Position numbers and translations under genes: made by a program. Shown here one piece after another: positions 16,523 through 24,204 of a stretch of 64,000 nucleotides of DNA. The stretch's first letter is position 1. Every line of letters starts with the position of its first letter. Under the pieces are notes generated by a model. It made no database searches, was not told the DNA's origin, and saw only the letters and a list, made by a program, of their open reading frames with translations. Where the stretch lies: the NCBI RefSeq assembly GCF_007971025.1, contig NZ_CP042436.1, forward strand, positions 4,712,001 through 4,776,000, given 5' to 3'. The DNA is from Mucilaginibacter ginsenosidivorans (GTDB lineage: Bacteria; Bacteroidota; Bacteroidia; Sphingobacteriales; Sphingobacteriaceae).

Positions 16523-17026
16523 TTACGGATGGGTTTGAATGTTAACGTGGAATTTACCGTTAGTAATCGATTTTACAGGCATATCGCCGCTTGTCAATGC
16601 TACCTTACCTTTAAAAGTCCCGTCAATAGTGGTGGAGGTGACCGACGTAATGGTGATGCTTGGCAAATTAGATGCGTCATCATCGTCATTTAAATAATCG
16701 TCGGCAGTAGCTGAAGTTGCATATAAAAACAACGGTTTATCATTATCGCTGGCGGCGGCATCACTGTAGGTTTTACCGGCGGTTATGGCTCCGGCAACGG
16801 TGATAGACAAAGTTGCGCCGGCTGAAGTTGCTCCCTGTATAACAGTAAAAGTTTGGCCATCCACAGACCCTTGCAAGGCTACGGGCGAAACGCTAAAGTT
16901 AGTGGCAGAACCGTCGATGTCTGCGGTCAGGCTTACGGCCACGGTTGTCTTGTCTTTCTTACATGAGTTAAGAGTAACTACGCCAACAAGTGCAGTAAAC
17001 AGTAATAAGGCTTTGATTCTTTTCAT
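16523..17026 (-). CDS. Small SCKK lipoprotein, DUF6252-like, paralog B
   Basis: 167 residues from the ATG at 17026 (MKRIKALLLFTALVGVV, lipobox TLNSC, then KKDK). The frame is open to 17119, but that extension would put a charged 31-residue segment ahead of the signal peptide. The mature domain repeats the paralog A pattern: LTADIDGSATNF, ITAGKTYSD, TTIDGTFKGKVAL and KSITNGKFHV. First gene of the tandem pair. Function unknown; could bind a ligand or mineral at the cell surface, but nothing in the sequence fixes this. Confidence 0.8.
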   Translation of the reverse strand: MKRIKALLLFTALVGVVTLNSCKKDKTTVAVSLTADIDGSATNFSVSPVALQGSVDGQTFTVIQGATSAGATLSITVAGAITAGKTYSDAAASDNDKPLFLYATSATADDYLNDDDDASNLPSITITSVTSTTIDGTFKGKVALTSGDMPVKSITNGKFHVNIQTHP

Positions 17027-17370
17027 TTGTTTGTCAGTTTGTTTTATAAGATTTGTCATTTGTTCGCTCTGCTCAGTATCCTTCTCCGCAAACCCGATCA
17101 TTTCTTTTTTGACCTGCAATAAGGATAGGTTTTATACCGCCATTTATACGGTTCCTTTAATTGAAAGTTACAGCTCAGATCAAATTATTCTGCTTTTAAT
17201 TAAAGCTGGATGACCTTTTTATCTGTACGATTCAACTGTCTGCTAAAAGTAAAAATCAGCACTGCAATAATCCTTTTAATACACTTGTTATCAAACACAT
17301 AGCACCCTAAAAACCAGATAAAGGTGCCTTTTTTAAAACCTTTTATGTTTCAACAAGTTATTTAAAGACT
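17027..17370. other. Intergenic region (344 bases) between divergent genes
   Basis: Separates lipoprotein paralog B from the gene at 17371. It holds two self-complementary words, CTTTAATTGAAAG and CTTTTAATTAAAG (near 17154 and 17194), and a near-consensus -7 box TATGTTTC at 17344-17351, 19 bases before the ATG at 17371. No RNA gene or small ORF that I can support. Confidence 0.5.
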
Positions 17371-18033
17371 ATGAAGAAGCTACTTTTTTTATTTGCTATA
17401 CTGTTTTCAGCGACTACAGTATTTGCACAGGGATTTAAGCCGGTCAAGATGGATAGTCTTGTAACGGTTTCGATGCCTGCCAACTATAACGAGAAAGACA
17501 CTTTAGGTCAGCATATATATTCAGCCACAACCGATTTGGGTTATATCATTTCGATAGTTGAGCCCAATGCCAAAACCAACCAGCCGCTGAAAAAAGCTAA
17601 GGATCTGAACAAGGTCTTCGATAAGTATGTAACCGGTATTCAAAAGCAAACTGGTAACGGAAGTGCGCAAAACGTACGCGATACGACCATCGGAACGCTT
17701 AAGGGGAAAGCCTTTACGCTCATCACTGATGATGGCAGCGGCAATGTCCAATACCGGGATTTTGTACTCATCTACACTAAAGAAGCTACTTATACGCTTC
17801 AGTTTGGGTACCCGGATACAAGGAAAGAATTAGTAAAAGCCGAGGGCAAAGCTTATTTCGGTTCTATCAAACTTTCACCACAGTTGCAACGGAACGACCA
17901 ATATACAGATATTAATTCGACGGTGTCTGACGGAAACACCTATCGGATGATCGAGATAGGTGGCGGTATAATTGTGCTGTTCGTGATCGTTTGGCTTGTA
18001 TTTTTAAGGCGCCGAAGAGTATCGCTTGAATAA
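17371..18033 (+). CDS. Membrane-anchored periplasmic protein of unknown function
   Basis: 220 residues: signal peptide (residues 1-20, TTVFAQ cleavage), a periplasmic domain of about 165 residues with mixed strands (GFKPVKMDSLVTVSMPANYNEKD, then KGKAFTLITDDGSGNVQYRDFV), and a C-terminal transmembrane helix (IEIGGGIIVLFVIVWLVFL) with an RRRR stop-transfer tail. The layout is that of a sensor or anchored binding domain. I do not recognise a family. Followed directly by a good terminator, so it is a single-gene unit. Confidence 0.7.
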   Translation: MKKLLFLFAILFSATTVFAQGFKPVKMDSLVTVSMPANYNEKDTLGQHIYSATTDLGYIISIVEPNAKTNQPLKKAKDLNKVFDKYVTGIQKQTGNGSAQNVRDTTIGTLKGKAFTLITDDGSGNVQYRDFVLIYTKEATYTLQFGYPDTRKELVKAEGKAYFGSIKLSPQLQRNDQYTDINSTVSDGNTYRMIEIGGGIIVLFVIVWLVFLRRRRVSLE

Positions 18034-18057
18034 TTAAAAGAATATTAACATTTAAGG

Positions 18058-18080
18058 AAGGGGCTAAGGCCCCTTTTTTT
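18058..18080 (+). terminator. Rho-independent terminator
   Basis: AAGGGGC (18058-18064) pairs with GCCCCTT (18069-18075) around loop TAAG, followed by seven T residues. It ends the gene at 17371; the last T overlaps the stop codon region of the convergent PAP2 gene. Confidence 0.85.
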
Positions 18081-18744
18081 ATTTATACAGGCTTGCCAGC
18101 AGACCTTTTTGCCAGCCTGGTTTTTGGATAAAACCCCCGTTGTCGAGCCAGCGCAGCCAGATAACAGTTAACACAAAACCTATCACGGAACCGGCCACCA
18201 CATCTTCAAAAAAATGTTCGCTCAGGTACATGCGCGAATAGCCCACTAACACTGCTATCAGTAAAAAAACTATCGCCCAGCGTTTGTTCCTGCACCAGTA
18301 ACTAAATAACACGGCAAGTGTAAATGCAGTAACCGTATGGCCCGACGGAAAACTGTTAAAGCTTAGTATATATACACCCTTAACGAAATGGGCATGTTTC
18401 AGCTTATCGCCGAAATACAGTTGCGGGCGCGGCAGATCGAAAATATATTTAACGATCTGCGCTGAGAGCGATGTAACTGTATATGCGGTCGCCAGTATCA
18501 GGGCCTTGCGGTAGCTAAATAAAATCATGATGAGCACGGTGGCCACCGCTGTCCATCCATTACCAATGTCAGTAATGTAGGGTGCCAGGAAATCAGCTAC
18601 CGGGCTATTTAAGCCATTGACCGCAAAGTATATTTCCGACCTTGTAAAAGTGAGTTTGATAACCAGGCAAATAACTAAAATAACCAGGTAAGGTATAACC
18701 ATCCACCTGATCCTTCGTAAAACGGTTATCAAACTAATTTCCAC
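18079..18744 (-). CDS. PAP2-family phosphatase
   Basis: Membrane phosphatase of 221 residues with the three PAP2 motifs: KYIFDLPRPQ (KxxxxxxRP), FPSGHT (PSGH) and SRMYLSEHFFEDVVAG (SRxxxxxHxxxD). About six hydrophobic helices. Members dephosphorylate lipid phosphates such as undecaprenyl diphosphate or phosphatidate; which one cannot be told here. The start at 18744 is GTG; an internal ATG at 18702 would drop the basic LRRIRW stretch before the first helix. A divergent gap of 74 bases separates it from the permease. Confidence 0.9.
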   Translation of the reverse strand: MEISLITVLRRIRWMVIPYLVILVICLVIKLTFTRSEIYFAVNGLNSPVADFLAPYITDIGNGWTAVATVLIMILFSYRKALILATAYTVTSLSAQIVKYIFDLPRPQLYFGDKLKHAHFVKGVYILSFNSFPSGHTVTAFTLAVLFSYWCRNKRWAIVFLLIAVLVGYSRMYLSEHFFEDVVAGSVIGFVLTVIWLRWLDNGGFIQKPGWQKGLLASLYK

Positions 18745-18784
18745 GGCTGCAAGTTTAGCTATTTAATTCAATGTGAAAAAATAG

Positions 18785-18792
18785 TATGTTTG
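18785..18792 (+). promoter_or_regulatory. -7 promoter box (TATGTTTG) of the amino acid permease
   Basis: Perfect TAnnTTTG, 26 bases before the ATG at 18819. The -33 region is weak. Confidence 0.45.
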
Positions 18793-18818
18793 ATGTCAGC
18801 CAAACTCAATATAACTGA

Positions 18819-20543
18819 ATGTCTAAAAGCATATTTCGTAAAAAGACGATAGAGAGAATATTATCTGATGTCGCAAGTGGTTTTGGCGACGGCGAACATA
18901 CAGGAGACCCGCATTTAAAGAAAGAACTTCGTGTACGAGACCTGACCCTGATGGGGATAGCCGCCGTGGTGGGCGCAGGCATTTTTTCTACCATCGGCGA
19001 GGCATCGTTCCAGGGAGGGCCGGGGGTAAGTATATTGTTCGTAATAACCGCAATAACCTGCGGTTTTTCGGCTTTATGTTATGCCGAATTTGCGGCGCGT
19101 ATCCCGGTTGCAGGCAGTGCCTATACCTATGCATACGCTTCATTTGGCGAACTGATAGCCTGGATCATCGGCTGGGACCTTTTGATGGAATATGCGATCG
19201 GGAATATAGCGGTGGCCATATCATGGAGCGAATATTTTGTGAATTTACTGGAAGGCTTCCATATCCATTTGCCGCGGTATGTGACAACAGATTATCTTAC
19301 AGCGTACAATGCACATAAAGATATGGTGCAAATGACGGCAAGCCATCACCTGGCCGATATAACCGATAAAATAAAAATAGATGCGGCAGCCTGGAGTACG
19401 GCCCCCGGCATAGGTGGTTTAAAGTTCATAGCCAATTTACCTGCACTTGCGATAGTTGTTGCCATTACCTACCTGGTATACGTGGGAATAAGGGAGACCA
19501 GGAAGGCAACCAATGCCATGGTAATCCTGAAGATCGCCATAGTTATCGGCGTCATACTCATCGGTTTCTTTTACGTGACGCCGGCGAACTGGCACCCATT
19601 CATGCCCAATGGTTTTAAAGGGGTAATGAAGGGCGTATCAGGTGTTTTCTTTGCCTATATCGGTTTTGATGCGATATCCACAACAGCCGAGGAGTGTAAT
19701 AACCCTCAGCGCGATCTTCCGCGCGGCATGATTTATTCGCTCATCATTTGTACGGTGCTTTACATCCTTATTTCGCTGGTACTTACGGGGATGGTAAGCT
19801 ATAAAGACTTACAGGTTGGCGACCCGCTGGCGTTTGTATTTGCCCGGGTAGGGTTGCATAACATAAGTTATATCATATCCATCAGTGCCGTGGTAGCCAC
19901 GGCCAGCGTGTTGCTGATATTCCAGTTAGGACAGCCGCGTATATGGATGAGCATGAGCCGCGATGGCTTGCTGCCTAAAATATTCTCGAGGATACATCCC
20001 AAATATCACACGCCATCTTTTGCAACCATAGTGACCGGGTTTGTAGTTGCCGTGCCGGCATTATTCCTTAACCTTACGATAGTGACCGACCTGACCAGCA
20101 TAGGCACATTATTTGCCTTTGTATTGGTTTGCGGTGGGGTATTATTGCTTCCGAAAGAAGAAAAGCACCGAAGGGGGCGTTTCGAATTGCCGTATATCAA
20201 CGCCAAATGGATAGTGCCGGTACTCTTCATCGTGGCGGTATATTTTTTCCGGGATTTTATAATGGAAAAGTTTACCGGCGATAAGGTTCACGAGAATTTC
20301 CCATTTTTTATATTCCTATTGTTGTCCGCAGCTTTGGCTGTAGTGGCTTTCATCAAAAACTTATCACTGATCCCTGTTTTAGGTCTTTTAAGCTGCCTTT
20401 ACCTGATGACGGAAATGGGTTACACCAATTGGCTCAGGTTCCTGGTATGGCTTGTTGTGGGACTTATTATTTACTTTTCTTACAGTTACAAGAACAGCAC
20501 GATCGCAAAAGAACACATAGCGACAGGCAGCGACGAAAATTAA
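18819..20543 (+). CDS. APC-family amino acid permease
   Basis: 574-residue inner membrane transporter with about 12-14 hydrophobic helices. The first helix carries the APC substrate loop GAGIFSTIGEAS (near residue 48), and the TTAEECNNPQRDLPRGM segment after helix 6 is typical of the cationic amino acid transporter (YfnA/CAT-like) group. Length exceeds the minimal 460 residues because of a long loop between helices 3 and 4 (residues about 150-200) and C-terminal helices. Substrate specificity cannot be read from sequence. The SemiSWEET gene follows 35 bases later on the same strand. Confidence 0.9.
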   Translation: MSKSIFRKKTIERILSDVASGFGDGEHTGDPHLKKELRVRDLTLMGIAAVVGAGIFSTIGEASFQGGPGVSILFVITAITCGFSALCYAEFAARIPVAGSAYTYAYASFGELIAWIIGWDLLMEYAIGNIAVAISWSEYFVNLLEGFHIHLPRYVTTDYLTAYNAHKDMVQMTASHHLADITDKIKIDAAAWSTAPGIGGLKFIANLPALAIVVAITYLVYVGIRETRKATNAMVILKIAIVIGVILIGFFYVTPANWHPFMPNGFKGVMKGVSGVFFAYIGFDAISTTAEECNNPQRDLPRGMIYSLIICTVLYILISLVLTGMVSYKDLQVGDPLAFVFARVGLHNISYIISISAVVATASVLLIFQLGQPRIWMSMSRDGLLPKIFSRIHPKYHTPSFATIVTGFVVAVPALFLNLTIVTDLTSIGTLFAFVLVCGGVLLLPKEEKHRRGRFELPYINAKWIVPVLFIVAVYFFRDFIMEKFTGDKVHENFPFFIFLLLSAALAVVAFIKNLSLIPVLGLLSCLYLMTEMGYTNWLRFLVWLVVGLIIYFSYSYKNSTIAKEHIATGSDEN

Positions 20544-20578
20544 TCATTTACTAACAGTAATTGATTAATTTAGGCCAT

Positions 20579-20839
20579 ATGCACTTTGGCCTGGTAGATA
20601 TCATAGGTTTATTAGCTGCCTTTGGCACTACCGTCTCGTTTTTGCCACAGGCCATCAAAACCATTCAAACGAAAAATACATCGGGTATCTCGCTGGCCAT
20701 GTACAGCTTATTTACAGCGGGAACGATGCTCTGGCTGGCTTATGGCATTATGAGCGGAAGTCTGCCTGTAACGATAGCCAATGCCATCACGATGATATTT
20801 GCAAGTATCATCCTAATCTATAAGATCAGGTACAAATAA
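20579..20839 (+). CDS. SemiSWEET-type sugar transporter
   Basis: 86 residues from the ATG at 20579 (a TTG 18 bases earlier also keeps the frame). Three transmembrane helices with the PQ-loop motif SFLPQAIKTIQTKNTSGIS after helix 1 and a conserved Asn in helix 3 (TIANAITMIF). SemiSWEETs dimerise to move mono- or disaccharides down a gradient. Length is exactly that of the family. Likely co-transcribed with the upstream amino acid permease. Confidence 0.9.
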   Translation: MHFGLVDIIGLLAAFGTTVSFLPQAIKTIQTKNTSGISLAMYSLFTAGTMLWLAYGIMSGSLPVTIANAITMIFASIILIYKIRYK

Positions 20840-20872
20840 CGTCGTTTTATATCAGGTTCTTTCAACCGGGCA

Positions 20873-22819
20873 TTAATCTATCCGGTGCAGTTCCACCGTC
20901 TCCGGATCGGCCAGCATAAGCGGAACCTTTTCGATAGTAACGAAACTCAGGTCGAGACCAAAACCGCGCTCCTCGGACAAGCTGAAATGCTTAAGCTGCG
21001 CATAATAAGCCATAATAAACCGCTCGTAAAGCGAAAGGTGTTGTGACCGGGAAACGATCTTTTCAATCACCACAAACCTGAAATCTCCGACAATTTTATG
21101 CCGGTTCAACGATTTGTATTTGCTGGTAATATTCACCTCTCCCTTTTTCACAAGGTCTTCAACCACTTTACGGAACAATAGGTTTATCTGCTGTTCCACC
21201 CTGAATCCGAGTTTAAAATCGATACGGATAAGTTTATTGGGTACCAGGAAGTCGACTTCATATTCCCTCTTGTAAGGCTCGTCCACCACATCAACGTGTA
21301 CCAGCCAGTAAACATCCGCCCTTTTTGGCTGCTTCTGAAGGATCGAATAGACAATCTTCGATTCTATTTCCGAATTAAAGTTAGCGCTGGTAAGGTAAAC
21401 CAGTTGTGAGGCATACTTTGGTACTGATTCGTCATCACTTAGTTCCTTGATGATATTGTAATAGTCTTCTATGGCGATAAATTTCACAAAGCGGTTCCTG
21501 ATCTTACGCGCTATGTGCCATGTCCACATTACGGAGAACAGCACGGCACCCACCGATAAAGTAAACCAGCCGCCGTTGATAAATTTAACCAGGTTACCCG
21601 AAAGGAAAGTAATTTCAATGGCAAGATATACCGCCAAAAATGTGACAATGATATAGGTTGGGAATTTTCGCTTGGCAAGAAATTTCGACACCAATATCGT
21701 CGTCATCAGCATGGCTACCGTAATGCTCAAACCATACGCTGCGCCCATGCTTTCGGAATGTTTAAACAGCAATACTACCCCGATACAGCCGGCGCATAAC
21801 AGCCAGTTTACGCTTGGCACATACAATTGGCCTTTCTGTTCTGTCGGGTAATTGATCCTAACCTTTGGCCATAAGTTCAGTCGTACCGCCTCTGCTATCA
21901 GCGTGAACGATCCCGAAATGAGCGCCTGACTGGCTATGACAGCGGCTATAGTTGCAATGCCGATACCGTACAGCAGGAACCATTGCGGCATGATCTCATA
22001 AAAAGGATTATGCAGGTTCAGGTTGATGGTTTTGCCGTTACGTTGAAGCAGCCAAACTGCCTGGCCAAGATAGTTCAGCACAAGGCAGGTCTTCACATAT
22101 ATCCAGCTTATCTGGATGTTCTTGCGCCCGCAATGCCCAAGGTCTGAATAAAGGGCTTCGGCCCCTGTCGTACACAGGAAAACAGCGCCCAGTATCAAAA
22201 ACGCATCAAATGAATGATCTGTTAGAAGGTGAATGGCATAATATGGGTTCAACGCTTTTATAATCGAAGGCATTTGGATTATAAATGCCATTCCAAGCAC
22301 ACCCATCATGGTAAACCAGATAAACATCATTGGCCCGAATGCCTTACCGACAAGCGAAGTACCAAATTGCTGGATGATAAACAAGCCGGCAATAATGATG
22401 ATCACCACCGTCATAGTAGGCAAATGCGGGTAATAGCTTGTCAAGCCTTCCACCGCTGCCGAAATAGTGATCGGCGGCGTTATTATACCATCGGCAAGCA
22501 AAGCGCAGCCACCTACAACCGCGGGCACAATAAGCCATTTCGCTTTTCGCCTTACCAGCGAGAAAAGGGAGAAAATGCCACCTTCACCCTTATTGTCGGC
22601 CTGTAACGTTATTACAACGTACTTTAAGGTGGTTTGCAGGGTAAGCGTCCAGAACACGCAGGATACACCGCCTAAGATCAGCGTTTCTGAAATCGGGTTA
22701 GTACCAACTATTTCCTTGAACACATACAGCGGAGATGTACCTATGTCGCCGTAGATTATACCCAGACTGATCAGTAGCCCAGCGGCTGTCAGTTTGTGAA
22801 GATTCTTATGTTGAGACAC
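20873..22819 (-). CDS. kup: KUP-family potassium uptake protein
   Basis: 648-residue K+/H+ symporter: about 12 helices in residues 1-440, then a cytosolic domain of about 200 residues. The signature GIIYGDIGTSPLYV near residue 20 is diagnostic. The start codon is GTG at 22819, and an in-frame TAG lies directly before it, so no earlier start is possible. Convergent with the SemiSWEET gene. A hairpin lies in its leader region (22857-22880). Confidence 0.94.
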   Translation of the reverse strand: MSQHKNLHKLTAAGLLISLGIIYGDIGTSPLYVFKEIVGTNPISETLILGGVSCVFWTLTLQTTLKYVVITLQADNKGEGGIFSLFSLVRRKAKWLIVPAVVGGCALLADGIITPPITISAAVEGLTSYYPHLPTMTVVIIIIAGLFIIQQFGTSLVGKAFGPMMFIWFTMMGVLGMAFIIQMPSIIKALNPYYAIHLLTDHSFDAFLILGAVFLCTTGAEALYSDLGHCGRKNIQISWIYVKTCLVLNYLGQAVWLLQRNGKTINLNLHNPFYEIMPQWFLLYGIGIATIAAVIASQALISGSFTLIAEAVRLNLWPKVRINYPTEQKGQLYVPSVNWLLCAGCIGVVLLFKHSESMGAAYGLSITVAMLMTTILVSKFLAKRKFPTYIIVTFLAVYLAIEITFLSGNLVKFINGGWFTLSVGAVLFSVMWTWHIARKIRNRFVKFIAIEDYYNIIKELSDDESVPKYASQLVYLTSANFNSEIESKIVYSILQKQPKRADVYWLVHVDVVDEPYKREYEVDFLVPNKLIRIDFKLGFRVEQQINLLFRKVVEDLVKKGEVNITSKYKSLNRHKIVGDFRFVVIEKIVSRSQHLSLYERFIMAYYAQLKHFSLSEERGFGLDLSFVTIEKVPLMLADPETVELHRID

Positions 22820-22856
22820 CTATTATATCTAAATAAAACCTTATAATTACTGTGTA

Positions 22857-22880
22857 AGCCTAACAATTGGTGGTTAGGCT
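22857..22880 (-). promoter_or_regulatory. Hairpin in the kup leader
   Basis: AGCCTAAC (22857-22864) and GTTAGGCT (22873-22880) form a perfect 8-bp stem with an 8-base loop, 38 bases upstream of the kup GTG. No T-tract follows on the minus strand, so it is more likely an operator or leader structure than a terminator. Confidence 0.4.
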
Positions 22881-22968
22881 ATTGCCTCTCATAATTATTG
22901 CGCAAATATGAATGAATTAAATCTTTTTTTGTTAAATTTTGTTAAAATCTTTTATAATATTAAACCTC

Positions 22969-23001
22969 TTTGAATTCCTGAGTCCATTATTTATACTTTT
23001 G
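22969..23001 (+). promoter_or_regulatory. Promoter of the small T9SS cargo gene
   Basis: TTTG (22969-22972), 21-base spacer, TACTTTTG (22994-23001): both boxes match the Bacteroidota consensus. The ATG is at 23017. Confidence 0.65.
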
Positions 23002-23016
23002 TATGTGAATTAGCGT

Positions 23017-23514
23017 ATGAGGCAAAAATATACTTATAAGATTTCGTGGATAATAATGGTCGCTTGTGCGGTGTCCATAAATTTTGCCTATGCCTTTCAA
23101 AAAAGCGATACTACCATTCATTTCTTCAGGGGTAAGCTTGGTTCCAGCAAAAGCTCAGGCTATTTCAGGAATGGCTTGCATTTAACCCTGCCACCTCTCA
23201 AACCTGCCGCTGTTTCGGTACAAAAAGTGAACGTAGCCCGGCCCGACGAAAAACTGCTTACCGACGTCCAGGTATATCCAAACCCCATTACCGACCAGAT
23301 AAACGTTAAATGCAATGTTTCGCGCACTGCGCTGGTAACCGTCAAGGTAATGGATGTGCTTGGTAACGACCTGATCACCATCGTATCGCAAAGGATATCC
23401 TCAGGCGAACAGAACTTTTCATATCCCATCAATAACAAACTGCAGCGCGGCTTTTACTTTATCCGCGTGGTAGCCGGTACCGAATCGGTTATCAAAAGGA
23501 TCTCTGTTTTGTGA
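23017..23514 (+). CDS. Very small protein with T9SS type A sorting domain
   Basis: 165 residues. Signal peptide or anchor at residues 1-27 (SINFAYAF), then a short linker of about 55 residues, and from about residue 85 a T9SS C-terminal sorting domain: VQVYPNPITDQINVKCNV, VKVMDVLGNDL, and LQRGFYFIRVVAGTESVIKRISVL. There is almost no cargo domain between signal and sorting domain, unlike normal T9SS substrates of several hundred residues. It has its own good promoter. It may be a decayed remnant, or a small secreted peptide released when the sorting domain is cut off. Confidence 0.8.
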   Translation: MRQKYTYKISWIIMVACAVSINFAYAFQKSDTTIHFFRGKLGSSKSSGYFRNGLHLTLPPLKPAAVSVQKVNVARPDEKLLTDVQVYPNPITDQINVKCNVSRTALVTVKVMDVLGNDLITIVSQRISSGEQNFSYPINNKLQRGFYFIRVVAGTESVIKRISVL

Positions 23515-23543
23515 TCTGACCAAAGAAATTTTGCATTTCATTT

Positions 23544-23577
23544 GAATTTCGGATTTCGAATGTTCAATTTCGGATTT
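23544..23577. repeat. Dispersed intergenic repeat (TTTCGGATTTCGAATG family), copy 2
   Basis: 34-base unit with core TTTCGGATTTCGAATGTTCA. It matches the reversed copy at 28407-28440 in 32 of 34 bases and lies 13 bases before the FAH-family start. Confidence 0.75.
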
Positions 23578-23590
23578 CTATTGATCGCTT

Positions 23591-24202
23591 ATGAAAATAA
23601 TAGCCATCGGCCGTAATTATGCCGAACATGCCAAAGAATTAAATAATCCTGTTCCAATCGTCCCGGTAATTTTCATGAAGCCGGATACCGCGTTGCTGCG
23701 GGAAAACAAACCATTTTATCATCCCGAGTTTTCAGAAGATATTCATCACGAGATCGAGATCGTCCTGAAAGTATGTAAAGAAGGCAAACATATAAGCGAA
23801 AAATTTGCCGCAAATTATTACGATGAGATCGGCCTCGGTGTCGATTTTACGGCTCGTGACATCCAGCAAAGGCACAAGGAAAAAGGATTGCCCTGGGAGC
23901 TTGCCAAAGCTTTCGACAGTTCGGCCCCGGTAAGTAATTTTGTGCCAAAATCGCAGTTTTCCGACTTATACAATATTAATTTCAGCCTGGATATCAATGG
24001 CCAAACAAGGCAAAAAGGCAACACTAAAGACCTCCTGTTCTCTTTCGAACGGATCATTGCCTTCGTATCTCAATACATAACGTTAAAAAAAGGGGACCTT
24101 ATTTTTACCGGCACCCCCGAAGGCGTAGGTAAGGTAAATATCGGCGATCACCTCGAGGCGTATCTAGAAAATGATAAAATGCTTGATTTCTACGTTAAAT
24201 AA
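23591..24202 (+). CDS. Fumarylacetoacetate hydrolase-family protein
   Basis: 203 residues, the compact single-domain FAH fold used for acylpyruvate hydrolysis or oxaloacetate decarboxylation. Family marks: GRNYAEHAKELNNPVP at the N-terminus, IFMKPDTALL, the metal-binding HHEIEIVL (His/Glu/Glu), GLGVDFTARDIQ and the C-terminal FTGTPEGVG. All metal ligands are present. The M23 peptidase gene follows after two bases, so the pair is co-transcribed. The true substrate is not known. Confidence 0.92.
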   Translation: MKIIAIGRNYAEHAKELNNPVPIVPVIFMKPDTALLRENKPFYHPEFSEDIHHEIEIVLKVCKEGKHISEKFAANYYDEIGLGVDFTARDIQQRHKEKGLPWELAKAFDSSAPVSNFVPKSQFSDLYNINFSLDINGQTRQKGNTKDLLFSFERIIAFVSQYITLKKGDLIFTGTPEGVGKVNIGDHLEAYLENDKMLDFYVK

Positions 24203-24204
24203 GC

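Noticed and set aside
17027-17119. N-terminal extension of lipoprotein paralog B
   Set aside because: In frame, but it would place a charged 31-residue segment in front of a complete lipoprotein signal peptide.
22820-22920. c-di-AMP riboswitch before kup
   Set aside because: Only one short hairpin is present; the conserved ydaO core is missing.
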